A DNA stretch of 64,000 nucleotides from CALXOJ01 sp034120015 (GTDB taxonomy: Bacteria; Spirochaetota; Spirochaetia; JAFGXN01): assembly GCA_034120015.1 (NCBI GenBank), contig JAXEIF010000009.1:1-64000 (forward strand), given 5' to 3'. Each line of letters opens with the position of its first letter. Position 1 is the first letter of the stretch. The translations under genes were made by a program, and so were the position numbers. The notes beneath the pieces were generated by a model. The model was not told where the DNA came from. It did not search any database and saw only the letters and a program-made list of their open reading frames with translations. Shown piece by piece: positions 1 to 7,354 of the stretch.

Positions 1-1251
1 ATTACGAGTCAACCAAGTAGCGCCTTGAGTCAGTTGCAGGTTGACCAAAAGAACTAATTAACTATAATAAACCGTTTTATGCTCGAAAATGATTGCCGGT
101 TGCAGGTTGACCAAAAGAACTAATTAACTATAATCCGAGGAATCCGTTATCGGAGGAGAGTTTGTTGCAGGTTGACCAAAAGAACTAATTAACTATAATA
201 GCATAAAGAGGTACATCAGGAGTATTCTCGTTGCAGGTTGACCAAAAGAACTAATTAACTATAATAACGGAGACAATCATTCCAAATCAATTTATGTTGC
301 AGGTTGACCAAAAGAAATAATTAACTATAATTCAATCGGCGTCAAAGCCTTACCCTCGGCGTTGCAGGTTGACCAAAAGAACTAATTAACTATAATATCA
401 TATAATGATGAAGGCATGTTCTCAAGTTGCAGGTTGACCAAAAGAACTAATTAACTATAATAATGGAGAACGTCAACAAATAAAACAACGGGTTGCAGGT
501 TGACCAAAAGAACTAATTAACTATAATTTTAATCCTATCTTGGCGTCATCAAGTGTTGTTGCAGGTTGACCAAAAGAACTAATTAACTATAATTTAAGCC
601 AGCGGAACCTAGTGAAGACGCGAGTTGCAGGTTGACCAAAAGAACTAATTAACTATAATGCCGATATTTTCGTGTCAAAGCTTCGTGGTGTTGCAGGTTG
701 ACCAAAAGAACTAATTAACTATAATCACCAAGAGAAGCCGAAGCAGGCGAAGACCGTTGCAGGTTGACCAAAAGAACTAATTAACTATAATACGCAAGAA
801 AAGCAAAACACGGGAGAGGGGGTTGCAGGTTGACCAAAAGAACTAATTAACTATAATTAGTCTGCTGCGCAATATACTCAATATTTTGTTGCAGGTTGAC
901 CAAAAGAACTAATTAACTATAATTTCAATAGACAAAGAATCATCATCAGGACGTTGCAGGTTGACCAAAAGAACTAATTAACTATAATTTTTTCGCCGTC
1001 TGTGTCATCGTCTTTTCCGTTGCAGGTTGACCAAAAGAACTAATTAACTATAATTTAATGCGACTGATTGAGTTCCGGCTGTTGGTTGCAGGTTGACCAA
1101 AAGAACTAATTAACTATAATTCACGTACGCCCCTGTCAATTCCTGAGTGTGTTGCAGGTTGACCAAAAGAACTAATTAACTATAATTTTGTCGGATTCTT
1201 TCGATTTGCCTTTTTGTTGCAGGTTGACCAAAAGAACTAATTAACTATAAT
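1..1251 (+). CRISPR. Type II-C CRISPR array, 19 complete 36-bp repeats, open at left edge
   Basis: Complete repeats begin at 33, 99, 164, 230, 296, 361, 426, 492, 558, 624, 690, 756, 822, 888, 953, 1019, 1085, 1151 and 1216, separated by unique spacers of 29-30 bp. Bases 1-2 match the end of a repeat and 3-32 have spacer length, so the array continues off the left edge. Repeats start GTTGCAGG and end TATAAT. Only the repeat at 296 visibly differs (one C to A in its middle). The anti-repeat at 6035-6068 fixes crRNA polarity as the + strand, so the array is read rightward towards cas2. Inside each repeat is TTGACC, 16 bases, then TATAAT as the last six bases: a sigma-70-type promoter that would start transcription about 7 nt into each spacer. 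This resembles the processing-independent crRNAs known for Neisseria II-C arrays. Confidence 0.99.
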
Positions 1252-1309
1252 AGGTTCGTGCTATTTATTTTCTTAAAAAGGAAATAAAGAAGCGGACCTG
1301 TTATTTTTT
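1252..1309 (+). terminator. Terminator at the end of the CRISPR array
   Basis: Directly after the last repeat an imperfect stem forms. AGGTTCG (1252-1258) pairs with CGGACCT (1293-1299), and TTTATTTTC (1264-1272) with GGAAATAAA (1280-1288), allowing G-U pairs. A T-rich tract follows (1301-1309). It would stop rightward array transcripts before they run antisense into cas2, which ends at 1319. Confidence 0.65.
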
Positions 1310-1318
1310 CGGGATTTC

Positions 1319-1660
1319 TTAAAACAAAAGAAGCTGATTGTTCTGTTTTTTTAACGGTTTTTTCTGCTCGCCCCGGTAACTTCTGATACCGGAATACTGT
1401 TTGTCGGTTACCGTCAGCACCTCGACGGCACCTTCGCGCGGCAAATGCGACTCGATCATACGGTAATACCGTTCACACACCTCGACACCGGCGCAGATTT
1501 TGGCATAAACGGAAAACTGAACCATACAAAAGCCGTTATCCAAAAGAAACTTGCGAAACTGTGCCGATTCCCGCCGTTCATCTTCTTCGACAACCGGTAA
1601 ATCAAAAAAAACCATCATCCACATCAGTCTATAAGGATTCACCTCCGGTAATTTTCTCAT
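1319..1660 (-). CDS. cas2: CRISPR-associated endonuclease Cas2
   Basis: Cas2 is the small structural partner of Cas1 in the spacer-integration complex. The 113-aa protein has the family's first beta-strand motif (VFFDLPV, around residues 17-23) with its conserved Asp, followed by the ferredoxin-like pattern with RKFLLDNGF and MVQFSVY, and it is of usual length. It overlaps the end of cas1 by 32 bp, which implies translational coupling, and it is the last gene of the leftward cas9-cas1-cas2 operon. No csn2 or cas4 follows, which places the locus in subtype II-C. The 3' end faces the array terminator. Confidence 0.97.
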   Translation of the reverse strand: MRKLPEVNPYRLMWMMVFFDLPVVEEDERRESAQFRKFLLDNGFCMVQFSVYAKICAGVEVCERYYRMIESHLPREGAVEVLTVTDKQYSGIRSYRGEQKKPLKKQNNQLLLF

Positions 1661-2561
1661 GACAACCTCCCCACTCGGGAATATCGAGATCGTTTTTTCC
1701 GCTTTCCAACGAACGCAGATACGAAGAGGCCAGATAATACATTGACTGAAACAAAGGTGAATAGCCGTGTACGGTTTTGACTTTCAGCCAGCCGCATTGA
1801 ATTAAAACGGTTTTGATTTCCGGGGTCAACTCTCCGTCGATACCGAACCTGCCGGCAGCCTCCAAAACAACGCTGTCGGCCATCGGCCGAAACGGTTCCA
1901 TTAAATCGTCGACCAGACAAAAGGCATTAAGACTGTTTTCGTGAAAAATTCCCAAACCGGGGTTTAAGCCGGTCGCAAAAACGGCCCGTGCCATCGACGA
2001 GCGGATCACCGCATAAGCATAGTTAAGAAAAAGGTTTAATCCGTCCCCGTCGGGATTACGGCGAAACGCGGCTCCGAACAGACGCCGCCAATAATAACGG
2101 GCAGCGTACGCCTCTCTGTTTTCGCTGTCGCCCGATTTGACATGTCCGGAAACTGCGGTTAAATGGGTATATCCCTCTTCGTCCCCGACGGAGCGCAGCA
2201 TTTGAGCCTGTCCGGTAATTTTACGGCGGATAATCTCTTTCCACAGGTTTTTTTTGAGAGGAAGCGAAACATTGATTTGTGCTTTTAAGATTCCGCTTTG
2301 ACGGTAATGACTTTCGGCAGGAAAGACTATGGCCTGCGGAGAATAACGCTGTCCGCACAGTAATGTCGGAATGCCGCGCTGCGCCAGTTCGCAAAGCAGT
2401 GCCCGCGAAAGCGTTGCCTGCCGGGCCGTTACCAGAAGAACGGCAATCGTCTCCAAATCGACCCGACTCGTTTCCCCTTCCGCCGTCACGACTTTTAAAA
2501 AGCCGTGTTCCAAAGAGAGGCTCCGGTGTTCCTGACAAACTTCGACAATCCGGCCGACCAT
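1629..2561 (-). CDS. cas1: CRISPR-associated endonuclease Cas1
   Basis: Cas1 is the integrase that inserts new spacers. This 310-aa protein shows the family's acidic and histidine metal ligands: Glu150 in REAYAARYYW, His207 in GIFHENS, and the Asp/Glu cluster in LVDDLMEPFRP (about 217-226). Its length is normal for type II Cas1. It lies 31 bp downstream of cas9 and overlaps cas2. The spacing to cas9 and the lack of any promoter-like gap argue for a single leftward transcript. The Shine-Dalgarno sequence at the ATG is weak, so translation may depend on coupling or on high mRNA level. Confidence 0.98.
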   Translation of the reverse strand: MVGRIVEVCQEHRSLSLEHGFLKVVTAEGETSRVDLETIAVLLVTARQATLSRALLCELAQRGIPTLLCGQRYSPQAIVFPAESHYRQSGILKAQINVSLPLKKNLWKEIIRRKITGQAQMLRSVGDEEGYTHLTAVSGHVKSGDSENREAYAARYYWRRLFGAAFRRNPDGDGLNLFLNYAYAVIRSSMARAVFATGLNPGLGIFHENSLNAFCLVDDLMEPFRPMADSVVLEAAGRFGIDGELTPEIKTVLIQCGWLKVKTVHGYSPLFQSMYYLASSYLRSLESGKNDLDIPEWGGCHEKITGGESL

Positions 2562-2592
2562 ACTTTTTTATCGGCCGGAGAAACGATAAACC

Positions 2593-5500
2593 TTACCGGG
2601 GACGCGAAACGCGGCCGATAGGCGAAACAGTTATCGGATGCGCCCCCAACTCGCCGAACAGCACGTTAATACTGATATAATTATGACCGTCAGCCAAGGA
2701 CCACTCCGGTTCCAGCAGCGTATCTTCGGTATTGATATGCCAGCTGCGCAGACTTTCAACGGCATACAGGGATTTGACATCTAATTTATTCCCATTAGTC
2801 GTAAACCCCATCACACGCCCTTTGCGCCACACCCCTTTCAGAGAAAACCCGATGCAATCGTCTTTGTAAAGTACGCACACTTTTTTGGCGGCCGGATGGA
2901 TATCGGCGCTTCGTCCGGGCAGTTTGCCGTCGGCTGTCACCTGGTCGTACCGGACAAACTGGCCTTTATATTTAGCCTTTCCCCCCTCTTTTTGCGGCGG
3001 TTCTTCCCAAATCACCGCACAAAGGTAACTGTCCGCTCCGTAATAGCGGTCGGCAGCCAACGGTTTGCCGGCGGGTGCCGGATAACAGACCGGATTCTGG
3101 TCATGGTTTCGGGTTCTGACTTTTCGGATATGATGTTCTTCGCCGAAAGCGGCAATCGCCTTGTCGGCAGTGAGATCGGGATGGGTATCCAAATAATGAT
3201 AGAGCTCTTTTTTGATTTTTTCGTCGACAATTTTCTCAATCTGATCTCTTTTGGTCAGAGAGGTCAACGGGGAACGGGAGACAAAAACCGTTTCCCAAAC
3301 CGTCATCTGCGGATATTTTTCCGCAAGAAGCGTTTTGGCTTTTTGAAACGTACCGGCTTCTTCGATGCATTTCAGCCATTCTTCTTTGACAGCCGGCGAA
3401 CAAATATCGGCAATCCGCTCTTCTTTTAAATCGGCTACCGTTACCGTGATCGGACGGCGGATTTTCCCCAAAAGGGTCTCTTTGGTCAGCTGCGCCTGCC
3501 AGCCGTGGTCGGGCTTGAAGCTGACAACAATTTTTTTTAGCCGGTCGACCACTTCGCCGCGGGAAAAGGGAAACTCTTCGATTTTCAGTCTGTAGCTGTA
3601 GTTTGTCCGGTTTAATTGTGCCAGTTTCTGCACCATTGCGCGGTCGGTTAAGCCGATAACCAGAGCATCCAGTGCGTGGTGGCGGTGGTCGAGGCGATTC
3701 TTCTTTTTCAGAACATTGAACTCATTTTCTTTTAAATCAAACCGTATGCGGGTTTTCTCGTCCATTCGCCGCTTAATCAGCGAATCCAAATCCCATTTAT
3801 CGCGCAGAAAAGCCGTCATGCCGCCTTTAACCGCCCAGATTTGCGGACAAACCGATTTCAGATACCGCAAAGAGATGCGCGAAAGATAGGCGTTGTCCGA
3901 CAACTGTCGTTCGATAAACGAACTTTCTTCCTCAAAATGTTTCATGGCTCCTTCGGAAAAAGCCTGTCTTTTCTTTTTGGAGGCCAGTTTATCGACACGC
4001 GCCAAAATTGCCTGCCAGTCGTAGCCGGCCGGGCTGCTGCCGAACGCTTCGTACGGCGACCTGTTGCCTTTAAAAGCGTTGCATTTGCGATGAGCCAAAG
4101 TCAGGTTCACTTCGGAATTCATCAGTGTCCGGCCGAACGGCAGAATGTGTTCGATTTCCACTTCGGACGACGATGAAAACAGATCGGTTGCCGAAATCAC
4201 CTTTCCGCAGTAAAGACAGCGGCGCGAAAGGCTCTCTTCGCCCAACTCTTCCCACAGTTTATACTTTAAACGATCCAGCCGGTTCGGATAACGCAAACCG
4301 GGGCGCGCTTCCCGAATGGCCTGATCCAGTCGTTCGTTTCGTTTATAATTTTCATTGCGCTGTTTATCTTTTCGCGCCTTTTCCTCACGGCTGTCTTTTA
4401 ATTCGCGTGACAGTTCCAACGAGATTTGATCCGGTTTTCCGTAAGCGCGAATCAGAGCATTCACCACATGCCGCAACTGATTTAAAGCAACGTGAACGGT
4501 CGGATTGGCAATTTTACCGTATTTTTTCTCGGGGTTGGTTTCATCGGCGTTTCCGTTGCCGCCCATGGTCGAACCGGTTAAGATTTGACCGTAATATGGC
4601 AGTTGTTCGCATTCTTCGACCGTTTGTTCGGAGTGACGAAACCCGAGAGCATCCATTGCGGCGTGATAAGGAGCCCGGTTATCATCCATTCTCACAATCA
4701 ACTCTTCCGTTAAACGGGCACTAATCGAAGCGGTTCCCGAAGGCAACACCAGATGAACGATATTGTACTTTTGTTCGTCACTTAATTGCGGATAGCGGGA
4801 AAGCATTTCCATGACTTTTTCGTCTTCGTCGGCTTCGATTAAAACCGAAACGATGTCGTCCTGTTCCCGCAACGTAAAGGTATCCCACAATTCTCCGAAG
4901 CGGCTCTTTTTACGCAATTCGTATGCGGTGGTGTTTCCTTTCAGTTTATCACGGCCGCCGGCTTCCAGGTTAAAGTCGCCGTCGATTTTCAGCAGTTTTC
5001 TCATTTCATCGAATTTGACTTCTTTTTTCTCTTCCAGTCTCCCGATGATCAAATCCTGCTGCGCCCGTGTCAGCTTCACCTCTTTTTTGTTCCCGTCGAA
5101 ATATTCGAGGTTGATAACTTCCTGCAAAATACGAAATCTTTGAGAACACGGCATCGCTTTAAAGGTTCGTTTTTCGTTCGGATAGAAAGGACAGCAGCCG
5201 CGCTCCTGCGGTCGTAACGGTCGCTGATAAAAGATAGCCGAATGAATTTCATCCCAACACACATCGGGATAATCTTTTTGCTGAAACGAACGAATGGCCT
5301 CGAACTCCTCTTCGTAAAGTTTTCGGGTCGGGTAAAATAAAGTCCGTTCGGCGGCAAAGCGGACGGAGCCGCCGTTTTCCCGTTGACGGTAGAGAAACTC
5401 TCCCAACGTACGGCATCCCGATTCGGCAATCCGCCGGCTCAGGTATTCGCTTTTATCTGCCTGATTCATTTTATCGGGGTTAAGCTTTTCTTCGTCAAAA

Positions 5501-5958
5501 ACTTTGGCATCATTCACACCCGCCCCTTCTTTCAGTTCGACCGTTTCCGTCTGCTCTTTCCGATTGCTCTTAAAGCCGCGGCGGACTCCCAAATGAAACA
5601 GAGCACGTCCCAATTCGTAAGGTTCCAGTTTCCGTTCCAACCCTTCTTTTCGTAAAAGGTACGGGTCGGCGACTTTTAAAAGGCGGGCTTCCTCAAGCGA
5701 AGCCGGCATCAGCCCCGCTTTTTGCAGCAAGCGGAAAAGCTGTCTGCGTCTTAATTTTCTGCGGTACAGATTTCGGCGAATTCCGCGGGCGGTTCGTCTT
5801 TTCACCGCCAGCGGTTCTTTGGTTTTCGGATCCCGTCCGTCGGAAAAAATACGGACGCCCATATCTTTAATTTCGTCGATTTCGTTATTCTCATCCAACG
5901 ACAGAACAGCCCAGCCGATGGAGTTTGTTCCCAAATCCAACCCTAATCGATAATTCAT
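2593..5958 (-). CDS. cas9: Cas9 endonuclease, compact type II-C, 1121 aa
   Basis: RNA-guided DNA endonuclease. RuvC-I is at the N-terminus (GLDLGTNSIGWAV, Asp8). The Arg-rich bridge helix is at about 53-73. RuvC-II is ISLELSREL with Glu515. HNH spans about 580-640 with EIEHILPFG (His604), and RuvC-III is DHRHHALDALVIG (His761, Asp764). The HNH has a possible zinc knuckle: Cys581/Cys584, then His623/Cys626. The residue before His604 is Glu rather than the more common Asp. At 1121 aa it is short for Cas9, in the size class of II-C enzymes. The ATG has AAGGAG about 10 nt upstream. The C-terminal PAM-interacting region cannot be assigned to a PAM by eye. Confidence 0.99.
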   Translation of the reverse strand: MNYRLGLDLGTNSIGWAVLSLDENNEIDEIKDMGVRIFSDGRDPKTKEPLAVKRRTARGIRRNLYRRKLRRRQLFRLLQKAGLMPASLEEARLLKVADPYLLRKEGLERKLEPYELGRALFHLGVRRGFKSNRKEQTETVELKEGAGVNDAKVFDEEKLNPDKMNQADKSEYLSRRIAESGCRTLGEFLYRQRENGGSVRFAAERTLFYPTRKLYEEEFEAIRSFQQKDYPDVCWDEIHSAIFYQRPLRPQERGCCPFYPNEKRTFKAMPCSQRFRILQEVINLEYFDGNKKEVKLTRAQQDLIIGRLEEKKEVKFDEMRKLLKIDGDFNLEAGGRDKLKGNTTAYELRKKSRFGELWDTFTLREQDDIVSVLIEADEDEKVMEMLSRYPQLSDEQKYNIVHLVLPSGTASISARLTEELIVRMDDNRAPYHAAMDALGFRHSEQTVEECEQLPYYGQILTGSTMGGNGNADETNPEKKYGKIANPTVHVALNQLRHVVNALIRAYGKPDQISLELSRELKDSREEKARKDKQRNENYKRNERLDQAIREARPGLRYPNRLDRLKYKLWEELGEESLSRRCLYCGKVISATDLFSSSSEVEIEHILPFGRTLMNSEVNLTLAHRKCNAFKGNRSPYEAFGSSPAGYDWQAILARVDKLASKKKRQAFSEGAMKHFEEESSFIERQLSDNAYLSRISLRYLKSVCPQIWAVKGGMTAFLRDKWDLDSLIKRRMDEKTRIRFDLKENEFNVLKKKNRLDHRHHALDALVIGLTDRAMVQKLAQLNRTNYSYRLKIEEFPFSRGEVVDRLKKIVVSFKPDHGWQAQLTKETLLGKIRRPITVTVADLKEERIADICSPAVKEEWLKCIEEAGTFQKAKTLLAEKYPQMTVWETVFVSRSPLTSLTKRDQIEKIVDEKIKKELYHYLDTHPDLTADKAIAAFGEEHHIRKVRTRNHDQNPVCYPAPAGKPLAADRYYGADSYLCAVIWEEPPQKEGGKAKYKGQFVRYDQVTADGKLPGRSADIHPAAKKVCVLYKDDCIGFSLKGVWRKGRVMGFTTNGNKLDVKSLYAVESLRSWHINTEDTLLEPEWSLADGHNYISINVLFGELGAHPITVSPIGRVSRPR

Positions 5959-6002
5959 TTTACTTTTTCTCCTTATTTGTATTATATTTTATTATTTTTT
6001 AT

Positions 6003-6031
6003 TTGACAAGAAGAAAAATTCATGTTATACT
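6003..6031 (+). promoter_or_regulatory. tracrRNA promoter
   Basis: Consensus TTGACA (6003-6008), 17 bases, TATACT (6026-6031) with an extended -10 TG at 6023-6024. The predicted start near 6038 falls exactly at the beginning of the anti-repeat. Confidence 0.8.
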
Positions 6032-6032
6032 C

Positions 6033-6060
6033 TATATAGTTAATTAGTTGTTTTGGTCAA
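6033..6060 (-). promoter_or_regulatory. Predicted cas operon promoter inside the tracrRNA anti-repeat
   Basis: Read on the minus strand, the anti-repeat contains TTGACC (6060-6055), 16 bases, TATATA (6038-6033): the same promoter layout that every CRISPR repeat carries. Transcription would start near 6026 and reach the cas9 ATG at 5958 after a leader of about 68 nt. It overlaps the tracrRNA start site, so the two promoters probably compete for polymerase. The motif and spacing are seen; promoter activity is inferred. Confidence 0.6.
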
Positions 6061-6168
6061 CCTGCTAACAAGGGTACAGGCAACTGTACCCGCAAACTCC
6101 TTTCATATTTTTCAAAAATATGAATAGATTCAAACGAAAAAAGGAAGCTGCGGCTTCCTTTTTGTTTT
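6038..6168 (+). ncRNA. tracrRNA
   Basis: The anti-repeat (about 6035-6068) is complementary to 34 of the 36 repeat bases: a 15-base match, one mismatch (at 6050), another 15-base match, then one inserted T. It is followed by a perfect 8-bp stem capped by a GCAA tetraloop (GGGTACAG 6072-6079 with CTGTACCC 6084-6091), an AU-rich stem (6104-6122), and an intrinsic terminator (6141-6170). A consensus promoter lies directly upstream. The RNA of about 130 nt would pair with crRNA repeats, recruit RNase III and load Cas9. It is divergent from cas9. Confidence 0.9.
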
Positions 6169-6170
6169 TT
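6141..6170 (+). terminator. tracrRNA terminator
   Basis: AAGGAAGC (6141-6148), loop TGCG, GCTTCCTT (6153-6160), then a T-rich tract to 6170. This is a perfect 8-bp stem and a strong intrinsic terminator. Confidence 0.9.
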
Positions 6171-6224
6171 CACACGAAATCAGTCTTTCTTTTCCGTCTT
6201 CATTTTTCAAAAAATTACCTTTTT

Positions 6225-6241
6225 CGCCATTAATAATGGCG
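6225..6241 (+). promoter_or_regulatory. Palindrome touching the Shine-Dalgarno of rpn
   Basis: CGCCATT (6225-6231), AAT, AATGGCG (6235-6241): a perfect 7-bp inverted repeat whose right arm merges with the GGAGG ribosome site of the next gene. It could be a transcriptional operator or an mRNA hairpin that limits ribosome access. No regulator is known. Confidence 0.35.
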
Positions 6242-6252
6242 GAGGTGCTTTG

Positions 6253-7098
6253 ATGAAATCATGGGGAAATCTCAAACTGACCGACGACTACCTGTTCAGC
6301 CAAATCATGCGGGAAGAGGATTTCTGCAAGCTTTTTCTCGAAATGTTAATGGGGATCAAGGTAGAAAAAGTGGTCTATCTCGAAGCGCAGAAAGAGGTCA
6401 ACCTTTTTCCGCAGGCAAAAGGCATCCGCATGGATGTCTACCTCGAAGGCGACGGAGAAATCTACAACATCGAAATGCAGACCGTTCGCAAGACAAACCT
6501 TGTTAAACGAATGCGCTATTACCATTCCGCCATCGATGTCGATTCGCTGTTAAGAGGCAATCCGTACGATCAGCTCAAAAAATCATTCGTCATTTTCATC
6601 TGCAACTTTGACTTATGCGGCGACGGCTTTCCGGTCTATGAGAGTCAAACGGTTTGGAAGCAGAACGAAAAAGAAATAGGTGACGAACAGATAAAAATCG
6701 TTTATAATATAGGAGCGTTTGAAAAGGCTCAAGACCCGCGCCTCAAAGCACTGCTCCGCTATTTGTCCACCGAAACTGTTACCGATGAGGCCCGTACTCT
6801 TGCCGAAAAGGTGGCCGCCTTCAAACGACACTTTCCCGACGGGAGGCCTTACATGAAATACGAATTGGATTTATACGATAAATGGTGCGAAGGAAAAGAG
6901 GAAGGGATCAAAGAAGGCCGTCAGGAAGGGTTGTCGGAGGGCATACAGAAAGGTTTATCCCGAGGAAAAGAGCAAATGCTTGCCGTTGTTGTTAAAAATG
7001 CCTTTGCACAGGGACTCTCTCTCGAAACAGTGACGGCTTTGACTCAACTTTCACCGGCAGAGGTGGAAGAAATACGAAACACCCCTTTCCGGTCGTAA
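6253..7098 (+). CDS. Rpn family recombination-promoting nuclease / putative transposase (PD-(D/E)XK)
   Basis: 281-aa protein of the Rpn/PDDEXK_2 family, known in E. coli as Ca/Mg-dependent DNA nucleases that promote RecA-independent recombination. The nuclease core is visible as GIRMDVYLEGDGEIYNIEMQ (about 60-79), where Asp and the E-x-Q pair are the likely metal ligands. The C-terminus has the family's Gly/Lys/Glu run (GKEEGIKEGRQEG...), typical of a length-variable helical tail. The ATG at 6253 has GGAGG 7 nt upstream; a TTG one codon earlier is less likely. A second, broken copy lies at 22685-23565 with very similar sequence up to the divergent last 50 residues. Confidence 0.88.
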   Translation: MKSWGNLKLTDDYLFSQIMREEDFCKLFLEMLMGIKVEKVVYLEAQKEVNLFPQAKGIRMDVYLEGDGEIYNIEMQTVRKTNLVKRMRYYHSAIDVDSLLRGNPYDQLKKSFVIFICNFDLCGDGFPVYESQTVWKQNEKEIGDEQIKIVYNIGAFEKAQDPRLKALLRYLSTETVTDEARTLAEKVAAFKRHFPDGRPYMKYELDLYDKWCEGKEEGIKEGRQEGLSEGIQKGLSRGKEQMLAVVVKNAFAQGLSLETVTALTQLSPAEVEEIRNTPFRS

Positions 7099-7354
7099 TC
7101 AAACGACACTTTATGTCAGCCGCTTTAAACACTGTTTCTGCCGCGGTACAAAGCCCTTAAACGCGGTGCGCTGTTTTTGACCGCCGAAGGCGTGAGGTTC
7201 CGGTGCGGGCGCAACGCGCGTCCGCTTTGCGGACCGGGCCGCGCCGAACCGACGGCGGCTTTGCCGCCGGCACGCCCGAAAGATTCTTTAAAAAAAGAAT
7301 GCTTGAAAATTCTTTTCCTATATTATAAAATAGAAACAATATACAGGAGCAGCT
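7099..7354 (+). other. Intergenic region with GC-rich hairpins
   Basis: No gene is seen. A GC-rich block holds two hairpins with identical TTT loops: GTCCGC/GCGGAC (7220-7234) and GGCGGC/GCCGCC (7254-7268). Further right, ATTCTTT/AAAGAAT (7283-7300) is an inverted repeat immediately before the iorA -35 box and could be an operator. The paired TTT-loop hairpins resemble a dispersed extragenic palindrome, but only one copy is in this window. Confidence 0.5.
7303..7331 (+). promoter_or_regulatory. iorAB-paaK promoter
   Basis: TTGAAA (7303-7308), 17 bases, TAAAAT (7326-7331). The start would be near 7338, giving a short leader that contains ACAGGAG before the iorA ATG at 7355. Confidence 0.7.

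Noticed and set aside
33..1251. Self-targeting spacers against this window
   Set aside because: No spacer was recognised in the genes read, but this was not an exhaustive comparison, so nothing is claimed either way.
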